Shown here: positions 31,365-42,200 of the stretch, in pieces
How the letters are laid out: each line of letters opens with the position of its first letter
Numbering within the stretch: position 1 is the stretch's first letter
Assembly (NCBI GenBank): GCA_030141605.1
Contig: JAQGDQ010000017.1
Coordinates: 1,212,001 to 1,276,000 of the forward strand
Direction of reading: 5' to 3'
From: Tubiluchus corallicola
Lineage: Eukaryota; Priapulida; Priapulimorpha; Priapulimorphida; Tubiluchidae
Length of the DNA: 64,000 bases
The notes under the pieces: model-generated
Told to the model about the DNA's origin: nothing
Seen by the model: the letters and a program-made list of their open reading frames with translations, nothing else
Databases searched by the model: none
Program-made: the position numbers and the translations under genes

Positions 31365-31721
31365 ACACTGTATTTCGGTTTGCTCGTCCTCGCTTTTACA
31401 GATATCGGAAAAATGGGAAATCTGGATCGTTAAAAATCCTGCATACTACGGACACAGTCTGCTGTTTCACAAGCTAATTGGCGGGCCGTCACTTTGTTTA
31501 CATCAGTGCAACCAAGCAGAGTGTAACGACACGCGGGTAGCTTGTATGTCCGGAGCGGCCCATTATAGACGTTTTTGAGACAATTAGGCAATTGATTCTA
31601 CAATACCATGAGTCTAACACACGACGCCTACTGTGTTAGCTTAGTAGCGGTAAATATGGACAATTGGCAAATTCGGACCGACGTCTTCTTGCTTTTGTCC
31701 GGCAAACCGAGATATGAGTGT
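31365..31721. mobile_element. Inverted-repeat MITE, copy 1 of a pair
   Basis: About 357 bp. Ends CACTGTATTTCGGTTTGC and GGCAAACCGAGATATGAGTG are imperfect inverted repeats followed by TA. Its reverse complement aligns along its whole length with 49459-49822, including GTTGCACTGATGTAAACAAA and TTGTCTCAAAAACGTCTA. Confidence 0.75.
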
Positions 31722-31849
31722 ATTGTTGTCTCACTACTTATAGCAATAGTAGGTTAAATTTTTAGCAAATGCTTTCAATTCAGTACAACAAAAACAATAA
31801 TATATGCATACTTACATATACACTTAATGTTTGATAAATGATGTGCAAC

Positions 31850-32701
31850 TTAAATGGCTGTTCCGTTAATGTCATTTCTTCTTCTACCTGTTCGCGCTGG
31901 TGTCATTACATCCATTTCTGTGTCATCAGCAACACCATCTATAGTGGCAATTTCCAAATGATTCTGCCAGATTGTTCTTAATGCTACGTAAATCATCAAG
32001 ATGTTCTTGATCAAAAATACAGATATGTCTCTATAATATACATGCCAGAGCAGTATTCGGAGAGCTGTGTAGGGAGCATTGACCAGTATCAAGTACAATA
32101 AAGTATGAATAGTTTTTACTCTTGGCAGCACAGTCTTGCGGCCAAAATGTGAACTACTCAGCTGATACAAAGTTGCACTTGGCAGAAAGAAAACCATGCA
32201 ACCAAAAGCTATGATAGTCTTCTCCATGTTGAAAGGAAGTATGACTCGGTTCTCTAGTGTAAAGAGAATATCGAGAAATGTTATGCTGTCGAAAATGTCC
32301 ATGACTACGCTAGTGCTGAGATACGTGATGTAAGCCTGGCGCAAGGTGTTGGGTTCAGCGTCATGATGGCAAACCACAAACAGTAAGAAAATGACACCCG
32401 TCACGGCAAGTACAGTGCGTAGCATGTTTGGCCCAAATAGCTCTCCATGCTCTAATTCATGTGCAACATGTTTGAAAATGACCGCCACGCGTACTACTAG
32501 AACCGTCGCATACACGATCCAACATATGAAAGAGATCGGCAGCTCCACCTGCATATCTGGCGTCTTTCGTTTGCTTCTTAAATAGAAATACGAAATGACC
32601 ATTGAGGAGATCATTGCTGCTACAGCAAACAAGTCAGTCACCACCCAAGCATACCATTTTGCATTGTTGTAGTAAATAAGATAATAATCCAGCATTGCTC
32701 C
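31850..32701 (-). CDS. TMEM121-like exon 2
   Basis: 852 nt after a TTTTTTTAG acceptor; starts GAMLDYYLIYYNN and ends RNDINGTAI with a TAA stop. It carries seven of the eight predicted hydrophobic segments. Confidence 0.85.
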   Translation of the reverse strand, partial: GAMLDYYLIYYNNAKWYAWVVTDLFAVAAMISSMVISYFYLRSKRKTPDMQVELPISFICWIVYATVLVVRVAVIFKHVAHELEHGELFGPNMLRTVLAVTGVIFLLFVVCHHDAEPNTLRQAYITYLSTSVVMDIFDSITFLDILFTLENRVILPFNMEKTIIAFGCMVFFLPSATLYQLSSSHFGRKTVLPRVKTIHTLLYLILVNAPYTALRILLWHVYYRDISVFLIKNILMIYVALRTIWQNHLEIATIDGVADDTEMDVMTPARTGRRRNDINGTAI

Positions 32702-33321
32702 CTAAAAAAACAAAAAGTGCAATATGTTCAATACACTTAGAAGTGACTTGATATAAAACTGCCCACAAGCATGGCCAGGTTATGACCTTTTGGGCTCCCT
32801 AGCCTAATTAAATTTTGGGTTCCCTCAAATGAAGCTACCCTCTAACTTGCCCACACCCATCTTGAATATTTTTACCCGTGATATACTTTTGCGACATTTA
32901 CACTGCTTGAAGTAAGCGTATTGGAAATTCTTTAAATAAACTAGAATAGCTATTTTTTTGTTTGTCAACAAAAATATTCTAAGAAATTTGATTTCTTAGA
33001 CCATTATTTTACTATTTATTGTAAGCCTGATTAGCACATATTTCACAACCATTGCGAAAAATAGATTTTTTACAAAATGTTACCAAAGCGTGACGGGTCC
33101 TAGGCTGCAGCGTATACTAGTCTATGGGATCATCTGGCCCTGCCCACTAGAGAGAAACTATGAAATCCAGTAGCTTTCTGGGACATTATAACAATAAACC
33201 ATCATGTAAGGGAAAAATATCCCGTAACACAAACCTGACAAACGACGAGAGCAATGCATGTGATTCGAGCCAGAACATCTGTCATCTGTATGCACATCAG
33301 ATCAAAGATTCGTAGAGCCAT
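31850..33321 (-). CDS. TMEM121/CECR6-family multi-pass membrane protein
   Basis: Two exons, 33321-33235 and 32701-31850, join in phase 0 to give 312 aa, close to the roughly 319 aa of vertebrate TMEM121. Hydrophobic stretches lie near residues 14-34, 45-70, 84-104, 120-140, 150-172, 190-212, 222-245 and 258-275. The family resemblance lies in an N-terminal CQGAMLDYYL (family pattern G..MD.YL), a central MDIFDSITFLDILF (family pattern LDLLDL) and a C-terminal ALRILLWHVY..DISVFLIKN (family pattern R....F.D..VS.IFV.KN). The tail is polar, with a basic GRRRN near the end. An in-frame TGA 15 bp upstream of the ATG supports the start. Function is poorly known in the family, so none is assigned. Family placement rests on motif pattern; another orphan membrane family remains possible. 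Confidence 0.75.
33235..33321 (-). CDS. TMEM121-like exon 1
   Basis: 29 codons, MALRIFDLMCIQMTDVLARI followed by TCIALVVCQ, ending at a GTTTGT donor. A TTCTAG acceptor about 21 bp upstream of the ATG suggests a further 5' non-coding exon. Confidence 0.75.
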
Positions 33322-33343
33322 CTGTCCAGTAAATCAAAAGCCT

Positions 33344-34340
33344 AGAATAAAATATTCACATCATAATTGCAAATCAAGATATACAATAAAAACCTAAAAA
33401 ATACTTCACCAGAATTTTACATAAATGTTTTACCAATTGTTAGTAATCAGCTTCATAACCAATGTAAAAAAGCGATGCAACAAAAACACAAAAGTTATAT
33501 AAATAGTTCCAACTGTTACATACACACTAAACTTTTTCAATAACAAATTGTAATTGTGAATACTAGTGTAACCTGAAGCAAATAAGTTGATACACGGTGT
33601 TTTCTGAACCTCACATGGAAGACACTGAGAGAGCTAAACATTCTGGCACTAGATTGCTATAGCAAAAAATGTTCTACATTTCTTCATCGAAAAATCCGGG
33701 AGCTCACATCGGGCAAAGATAAAAAAATCTCCGCAATATATTATTAACAATTTGCTGGTTATAAATGGGCCTTAAAAGAATAATGCTATCAAAGCAGTCT
33801 TCAGAAGCACAGGGATCAAGACACAGCTTCTTCTTTGTCACTATTGGTACTGACTTCAGCTGTCCTAACAGACTATAACCATTTCCTCCTTTAGTAAAAG
33901 AATCCATCTTTGCCTTTTCCACCTTGCTGTATCCCCTTTGTCATGAGTCAAACGGCCAGATTCTCTCGATTCTGAAACTTTTTCTCAATTTCAAATCCAT
34001 CCCTCAATGACTCGACATTAAGAATTAAGATAAACTATTGCAGATTGTCATCCGCAATAATAAAATCATAGCCTGTCATTTTTGAAAAGCCTGACTCATA
34101 TCATTTCCATTTGCAAAATTTATCTTCTGCAGTTTTTTGGAGGCTTTCGGACAGGGAGTTTTTGAGCCATGCTCGATGTCACCTTTGGTTATGACTAAAG
34201 CTTCATAATGTACAGAAGACGTATAGTTACAGCTGAATGAATGACCCAGTGGGGGGAGGGGTGTAATTTTCAAATTACTCCAATGAAATTAGCAATAAAG
34301 TTTCAAGAATTTATCCATCCAATCTTAATAAAAAAAATAT
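33344..34340. other. Intergenic, no recognised feature
   Basis: Short open frames only, none with known motifs. Confidence 0.35.
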
Positions 34341-34341
34341 T

Positions 34342-34640
34342 CTAAACATTTGACAGCAAATTTTTGGAAACCAGTGTGAAATAGTCACATTCAACTAGTT
34401 GTTGATATGACGAATTAGTCATTTTGAGAGACTTATAATGGTGTTGGGAAATGTACATATGGACCACATTGTGAACATATTCATGGCTAGGAAGTACATA
34501 GTCCTTCAAACTTGACTGTATGCCCCATAGCATGATGTTGAAGACTTGGTATGACACAGGTATAAGACTTAACCAACAAAGCTTCTTAAATGTTGCGGTT
34601 AAGTTCTGAAATGCCGTACACAAAAGTGCTAAAGCATCTG
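34342..34640 (-). pseudogene. Possible LINE ORF2 fragment
   Basis: The minus frame LTATFKKLCWLSLIPVSYQV followed by FNIMLWGIQSSLKDYVLP resembles the L..LHWLPV.YRI.FK.L....L....P segment near the end of CR1-type ORF2. It is a single weak block. Confidence 0.35.
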
Positions 34641-35179
34641 ATCTGATGTGTTTAAAATGAAGTTAGTGCCTAAACTAGATGGATTTTTATCAACTAATAA
34701 TCTGAGTTCTGCTCTGACGCCTTCATGGTGTGTCAACAGACTCTATATCATGAACACGTTATTTATGTTCTTACTACACCTTGCTCAATTGAGTACTGAC
34801 TCAAAATAGTTTACATTGTACACAAAACGTGCTCTACAGTTCCAAATTACCAATACAAGTTTTATTATAATTCTTTAGTGGGTGCTAGACACACTGAGTC
34901 ATACCACTAAGGGAGAGGAATATACCTCTTTCAGTAGTGCTACTGAACTCGCATAAAAGTTTAGAAAAGTAAGCTAAAAAGAGGAAACAATTTCGTATCT
35001 AAGTAAAAGCCAAGTTACTTTTATAACTAATATTGTAATAAGCACAAAGCAATACAGGCATGGCTACTACTACTGTTAAACTAGTAATTATGGTACTAAT
35101 ACTAGTAATATCTTGCTGCTAAAATTCACGATTTCAATAAATTCGACAAGAGACACAAACTTTCAGTCTTTCACAATGA

Positions 35180-35470
35180 ATCTGGCTTCTTAAAGCATTA
35201 CTATCGTGATTGTCTTAATCTCTTTTTAAAGAGGTTTAAATTCGGTGCACTAAGCACCCTCTCTGGCAAACTGTTCCACTTGCTTACTGTACATGGTGAG
35301 AGAAAAGTGTACTTTTGTAATTAGTTCTTGCATAGGGTTTGAACAATTTCTTAGAATGACCACGAATGGACAGTAGAGCTGCAACCTTAAATAGTGTATC
35401 ACAGCTAACACGATTGTCTCCATTTAAGTACTTAAATGCTAGTGTTTCTATCGGGTACCCAGGCAATTAC
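35180..35470 (-). pseudogene. LINE ORF2 C-terminal fragment
   Basis: Minus-strand reading gives IRGHSKKLFKPYARTNYKST, then after a frameshift KWNSLPERVLSAPNLNLFKK, the typical RGHS.KL..........F..R....WN.LP end of CR1/Jockey-like ORF2. Truncated and frameshifted. Confidence 0.65.
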
Positions 35471-36147
35471 CCGCATTGTTTATTACCTGAGCTTTATATT
35501 TGTACCTGGTTCCAACAAGAAAATGCTGATATTATTAAATTTTGTAATACGATATCCATTGTTAAATAATTTAAAATTTAAATGCCACCTTTTGCTGTGG
35601 ATTTCTATAATAGTAGATACCTACTAGCAGACTACTAACTGCTGCTTGGTGCCATGCCTACACCCAGGAGGGAAATAGCAGACCAAACTATTTTTGCAGT
35701 AGGGGTGACTGACAGAATTTACAAACTATGATCCCTTTGCCAAGAGGTTAATTATCCATACGAAATTAATTATTGGCCTTTAAAAACCTATTTCTGGCAA
35801 CTTAAAAAGATATGAATAAACGGATTGTGAAGTTTAATAGCACACAACAAGGATAATGTAGATTATTATATTCCCCCAAACCCTATGCTGTATTAATAGT
35901 GTTCAGCGAGGTACCTAGGCTGATATTACTGAGTAATTGACAAAGTGCAATTAAGTCTGGAAGATAAAAACTCCGTCAAATGTTTGTGTGGGAAAACAAT
36001 AACTTTTGCAACTTATGTGTTCAGGCTATCAGCAGGTAATAAATGAATGCTTATTGTTAACATAACAGTGCAGTTAGTTAAAATGCACCAGCAGTTATTT
36101 TTATTTGCAAATATAAATGATTACAGTTTGTTCACTGCTCCTGGATC

Positions 36148-36960
36148 TTAACAATCGGGTACCCAATGCGTATAAGGAACAGTGTACCAGAGTCTGATTT
36201 TTGCTGCCCGTGTAAATGCTATTAAATGCCTTGTATCAATCAACTGTTTCTCTTCTCTGTTGGAGTGAACATATCTCAGGACACAAATCTGCTGCACAAC
36301 AACTTGAATTTTCTCCAATCTCTTTATGTCAGACTGTAGCAAGGTGACCATGCTATGCTAGAGTATTCCAAAAATGATTGCACATAAAACTTCTAATCAA
36401 ACCAATCATCTGATTTACATACACATGTTAGTAATATGTGCAATGGGCTTCATTATTAGTTATTAGATATAATTACACCAAGGTCTTTTATGTTCTGATA
36501 CATGTGTTAATTCACTGCCAGACAGCTAGTGATGTGATGAAACTTGTGCACTGAGTCGTAAAACGACATGTTTATCTGTATTAAACTGTAACAACCATTT
36601 GTCCGAACAGGGTTCAAGTTAGAATAAGTACTGTACGGCGTACACAAACATGAATGTGCCATCAGCAAACATACTAATTTGAAAGGAAATATGGCAAATT
36701 ATTGGCGAAGAGCAGAAATAAAACAGGACCCTGCATAGATCATTGCAGAACACTGCAAGAGATTTAGCACCACCTTGAAGGTGTACCAAAAATTACTACT
36801 CATTGGCTACATTTGACAAGAAATTAGAATACTTCAATTCACTTGAGCAGTTTGCATCTGATACTTGAGTAATGTAGTTTGTCAATTAGTCACTCGTGTG
36901 CAACTGTGAAGTTGAAGTTTTATTATTATCATATTCAGTAAAATATAGCGACATTCAATA
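36148..36960 (-). pseudogene. Degenerate LINE reverse transcriptase
   Basis: Minus-strand fragments read MFADGTFMF near 36.65 kb (the catalytic ADDT changed to ADGT) and DIKRLEKIQVVVQQI near 36.3 kb, plus a later block ending at 36148. Frames are broken throughout. At the right end the plus strand reads GAAGTTGAAGTTTTATTATT, which looks like the 3' tail of a different minus-strand LINE. Confidence 0.55.
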
Positions 36961-36999
36961 CATGGTAACATCAAAACTGTTACAAAATACTGTAATAAA

Positions 37000-37970
37000 T
37001 CATTCTGTTTCATACACTATCGTTATCAAAAAAGATTAATTATACTGCAGCAAGAGAAGCAAACAGAGAAGCAAAGGCTTGTATAAGCCCACTGTCAAGT
37101 GAACCAGATACAAAAGGAATTGATGCATGGACAAAAAAGAACAGGGAGAAAGGTTAGATAACACAGGACAAGAAGAATAATGTGTTAGTGGAAATAGTAG
37201 GACAAAAGACAGTAGATTGTGTGATGTTCACATCAGCTCTAAAGATTTATCAGTGATGTCTTGTTTTGTATAAATCTGTACTAGAATTCTGGTATGACTG
37301 CTGCAGTAGGTGTAGGATATTAAGAAGTGTTGTATTTGTTCGAAAATCGTTGCTCAATATTTCTTTCTAAATTTTTGAATGCATACAGATAAATCACGTA
37401 AACGCGTTCTCCCAGATTATCCTCCACATAGCAATATTCAGTTATCAAGAGCTTTCACGAGGTTGGTACTGCATAACTTTATTGTCTGAAAACCATGGTT
37501 CCAAGAAATAATAATATTTTCTTCAATGCAGAAATCCATAAATGGCTATCGAATTAAACGTTATAGTGTATTAATGACAATGCTAGATAAAAGGACGATA
37601 ATTATGATTAGTGAGTACTCGAGGACCTTTCTTTGGCATAGGAGATAACATTGACATCATACTCACGAAGTGTAGTACGAGTTCAGGCAAGAATGACTTT
37701 GACGAGATGACAAGAATATTTGCCTTTAAGCCATTAAAATTTTAGGCATTTCCAGAATAAAAAGTAAATCGTAGATCAGCAGCTAAAGATTAATAATTTC
37801 CAGCAAACAGCTGACAGGCTTTGTTCGCGATACTGTTCACTTGTTTTAGCCAACGCCGGCTAATGCGCGTCTGAAAAAAATTCGATTTCCCATGTTGAGT
37901 TTTTCTAAGCAGACAAAATTGGGTAAAGTTGCTCAATGTCTACAATGAATGGAATCAGACCTTGAAGAAG
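37000..37970. other. Intergenic, nothing recognised
   Basis: AT-rich with only short frames; no repeat ends identified. Confidence 0.35.
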
Positions 37971-37977
37971 AAAAAAT

Positions 37978-38095
37978 AAAGAATACCTTATCTAAAGGTC
38001 CTAGATGGGAACTATCTGTAAACAGTCCTCTCTCAAATGCCATTTGAAACTGTCAACTGATGGTTGATGATGAAAGGTGACTCCACAGAAATTTC
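37978..38095 (-). repeat. Fragment of the 9.3-kb LINE 3' end
   Basis: It matches 9398-9525 (GAATACCTTATC..AAGG..CCTAGATGG, CAGTCCTCTCTC, TTTGAAACTGTC). It is the terminal piece of another copy of the same LINE family. Confidence 0.7.
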
Positions 38096-38099
38096 CCTA

Positions 38100-39213
38100 T
38101 AAATAATGAGCTGGTAGAAAACTTATTGTAAAATAATCTTAATTATTTTTTCGTTTAATAATTAAGACGCACCTTAAATTTATAAATTTGTAATGTAATT
38201 CAAAAATTGTTGAGTCATACATTGTACATCTGTTAGTGTTACCTGCAAATTTGCAAATTTTAAAGTTACAAAAAATGAAACACCAGTCTTCATTCTTTCA
38301 ATAAAATTTTTTGTTGTACTGTTAACTGATATACCAATTAATCAAAACGACAAACAAATTTCTTGTATGCCTTAATTTAATTGTCCAAGTTGTTACTTGG
38401 TTGTTTATTACGTGGTACCTATAATATAGCACTCACATTTATTTATACAGACTACATATTGAAGTGTTATTTTCTTTTGAGACTTGTAATCCGCAAAATA
38501 TATTTAATGGAATTATGCAGGTTTAGAAGTGGTACAGTACGTTCTGAGGTTATTATACTCGTAATGCTTTAACTTTTTCACTAATTCCTAATAATGTATT
38601 ATAAACAGACCATTAAAAATTAGGCCAATAGTTTCTCAAGGTAAACAACTATGATTAACACTACGATGACAATTTTCTTGAATGTATTTAATAATGCATT
38701 GAATATTATTAATATATATATTTAGTAATAATTAATATAAATAATATAATTTAACAGGTCAAAATCCGGCCCTGATTATATATTAAACATAGGCGTAGAC
38801 ATTGACGCTACCTTGGTCATATTACTATAATTAGTCATTTATATTCAATTATAAATTAAAAATTATATTTTTAACTAACCTTGTGTATTTAACTTGTGTA
38901 CAGTGAAACAGAATTCTAGTTAGCTCGCTATAGTGATACGAGATATTTTTTCTTGAAATACGTGACGTCGTCATTGTCAGGGAAAATTGCTCTTGTAGGA
39001 AACTTCAAGCATAAAGGGGCGAGGGAAAAACGGATTTATAATTTTAATGGCCGGTAATTGCCAGACGTCAAGAAATGTAACATCCGTTACGCTTGGCTTG
39101 AGCGTATTTTTAAGCGTTGAAACGTCCGAAATCAATGGCTGTGTGGACGCAAAACGCGAGCAAAGTTACGCTGAATCAGGTGCTTTGAATTTGAAGCCCT
39201 TCTGCAGCCAGCC
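38100..39213 (+). promoter_or_regulatory. Upstream region of the alpha-2/delta gene
   Basis: The last 300 bp before the start are less AT-rich than surroundings. A TGACGTCG at 38963-38970 is one base from a consensus CRE. No TATA box was convincingly placed. The rest is plain AT-rich sequence. Confidence 0.25.
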
Positions 39214-39225
39214 ATGAAAAGATGA
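39214..39225 (+). promoter_or_regulatory. Minimal upstream ORF overlapping the CACNA2D start
   Basis: ATG AAA AGA TGA: a three-codon frame whose stop overlaps the main ATG (39222-39224) as ATGA. The upstream ATG has G at -3 and the main one has A at -3. Confidence 0.6.
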
Positions 39226-39298
39226 AGGCTTGTTGTTGTTGCTTGTTTTTCTTATTTTTTCTGCATTTGGCTTCTGGTTTGTTTCCTGACGAATACAC
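39222..39298 (+). CDS. CACNA2D: CACNA2D exon 1 (signal peptide)
   Basis: [19 protein letters not shown] followed by LFPDEY. The GTACGT donor is chosen because it alone keeps exon 2 open; the GTAACT four bases on would give a stop. Confidence 0.75.
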
Positions 39299-42200
39299 GT
39301 ACGTAACTATGGATTAGTAAAAACTTTGATTCAGTATTGTTGTGTATTCGCTGCGTACTGTTTATACGTACGATTAAGCATTAATAACGTGATTATTTTG
39401 CCACTTTTTAAAATTTGCTGCTTTTTTTACATTGCAATAATACTTGTAATATGGTATTCATTGTCAGATAATTGTGCGGTTTATTATTTATGTTTTCAGA
39501 CATTCTGTGGAGATCAGTGTTAAATGCACAGTAATATAATTAATATGTACTGAATATTGTGTACGTCTTATTTTAAGCTTATAATCTTTTTTAGCCTACA
39601 AACTGTCGATGCACATTTAGTTTATTATCTCTCCAGTCTAGCTTAGCTGGGAACATTTTCGTAGTGTTATAATTTTTTTATGCTTTTTACAGGTTCTCCA
39701 CATGGGCTGGTAAAATTGGCGAGAAGTTACAATTAAAGAGCAATGCTGCCACTAAGTATATTGCCATCCAGGAGGTAGATTATATAATAATTATGATAAT
39801 TATTATATCAACGTATTATTATTATAGCCTACATTTTCGTTTTTTCTTTTACTACTTAATTTTTTTGCAGAAATTGCCAGTGGCCAATCGGCTGCAGTAG
39901 AAAGGTGTAAGTATTAGGTGTAGTATTAGGCTGCAGTAGAAAAGTGTAAATATAAGGTTAACACTAATGTGCTAGTAAGTAAGTTTATTAGTTTATCACC
40001 ATTTTTTGTAATAGCAAAATTCATAACTAAGTGATTTATAATTTTGTACCACATTATATAATTTTACAAAGTGTAAAAATGATTGTTGATTAGTGGTGAA
40101 AGGGTGGCAAAAGAACTAGTTATCGAGGTCAGCCACCCTCCCAGAATTCTTACTAATATAATTAATGTACCAGGTAATTAAAAATTAACAGAATTTACAT
40201 TAAGACGATTCTTGATTAAATTATAGTATAAAAGTTTTAGTTTCTAATATAATAATGTTCAGTCACGGGAAAGAAAATATGAGACGTGACTGTCTTTAAA
40301 TATTAAGTTAAACTTGGATTATTTTACGTAACTAAGATTACTAATATTATTAATAATTATATACTAAAAAGAAAGATATTCATTTGTAGTTATATCCTGC
40401 TAGTGACAGGATGTACCAGTTAGCCTCTTGGGCAGATTATAGATCTAGTTAACAGCAGTGGAATATAGATAAATTGCAAATGACTAGGATGTATGTTAAT
40501 GAGCTGTTGAAACTAAAGATGAATGAACAGTAAATTCATATGGTGTGATTTTGAAGTCAAGTTGATCGGTGTCATTGATCTCGCAAACAGACATTTTTTA
40601 TTGATGTCTGTTTGCTCTCTACTGATGGTGGAGAGGCTCGAGTGTATCCACAGTAGCATATATATATAAGAAGCACTAGTTCTGTTAATGAATTCCTCAG
40701 ATGAGAGACCCTAAGGAAAAACTGGATTTATAAATGGCTTGAATCAGTATTCTCCATTTAATGATCAGTCAACAGTATAATGGATACTATAAATCTGTCA
40801 GTTGGCATTTAGGGTCCAGTGACTTAAGGACTTCCAAAAGGGCTTTCCCTTGAAGTAGTTGCAGGGTCGATCCCAAATCTGACACTGCCAGGTTGACAAT
40901 ATGATTTAGAGTAGGTTAAGGTAATAAATTGATGCCTCAAGTGCTCCGCATATGGTAAGATAGTTAATTTGCCATGAATATATAGCATATCTATAGCATT
41001 TATAGTATACATATCTGTATGTATGATTCATGCACACCGCTCTTTGCCATTTTTATGAAATCCCATCTAAGATTTGAGCACAAGTCAAGTCCCAAGCAAA
41101 CAAATATGTTGAAAAGAGCAGCAGCAGCCTTCTAATACATGCTCCTCCGAACATAAACGCTTATAATTTAAATGGCTTGGACTTTTTGGATTAGTGATTT
41201 ATATCACATAAATCCGTAACGTATCCGTAATCTTTTTAAGGCAATTTAATCCGGACACAGACATTATCAAACGTTATTTTAACTACAAATGTATTTTTTT
41301 ATTAACATGAATTGTAGTTTTCACTTAAAATAGTAATAATAATTATGCCAAATCTCTATGAAAAGGACAGTTGCCGTCATGGAGCTTGTAGATTTAATTT
41401 AAAACATGTTTCTGATTGTTGTTTTATAACTTCCTAATGAATCGTGATCTGCTGGTATTCGTGCATCGTGTGTAGTTTAGCAGATGACACATTGCAGTAT
41501 AGTAATTATAAGATTTGGATGTTTAAATAGCGGTTGATAATTATAATTTATTCTAATTAACCCACAAATCAACAGACGTTGAATTTGACCCAAACTTACC
41601 ACTGTGCAAGGCTACCAAGTTCCTAGACTACTCCACGGCCAATAAAAAGTGGCGACAGACAGACAGACCTGATTATTCTATAGTCACTCACTTCATAGGG
41701 GCAACTATAATAATACCTGACGTGGATAAATATTAAAATAACTACCGTTTTCGCATACAGGATTATGCATATATATTTGTGTATACATTTAAGTTTTTTA
41801 AGTTTTTAATTTACTGACACATTGCATTTTTTGCTTTTATGTACAAAAATTTGCGAATAAATGCTAAATATAATATTACCGGAAATTGCAAAAGTATACC
41901 AAAGCAAGTTTTATTCATTAAGCAAAGTAGGTATATGAAACTGGAATTGCCAGTTGTGCTTCTATTGTTATTGCTAATTAACGTTAGCAGTTTGATTGCT
42001 CGGAGCAAATTATAGCCCCTTGTGAGACAGAGAGTCTGCTTTAATGGCATCCTGTCTGTTGGTTTCCATGGAAACATTGAGAAAATAGGCTGTAATAAGA
42101 TAATAAAATAACTACATTATCTAATTTGATACACTTGAGTGCATAATTAGCAGTAAAATTTGATCTGATTCCAAAAGATTACAACGGAAGGCTACTAATG

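Noticed and set aside
32391-32585. 64-codon plus-strand frame
   Set aside because: Antisense shadow of the TMEM121-like exon 2.
32760-33140. Possible degraded repeat with CCTGCCCAC and GGCCAGG ends
   Set aside because: No convincing inverted termini or target duplication.
39871-39913. Possible CACNA2D exon after TTTTTTGCAG
   Set aside because: In the phase left by exon 2 it hits a TAG after nine codons; skipping to 43013 gives a continuous family-like protein.
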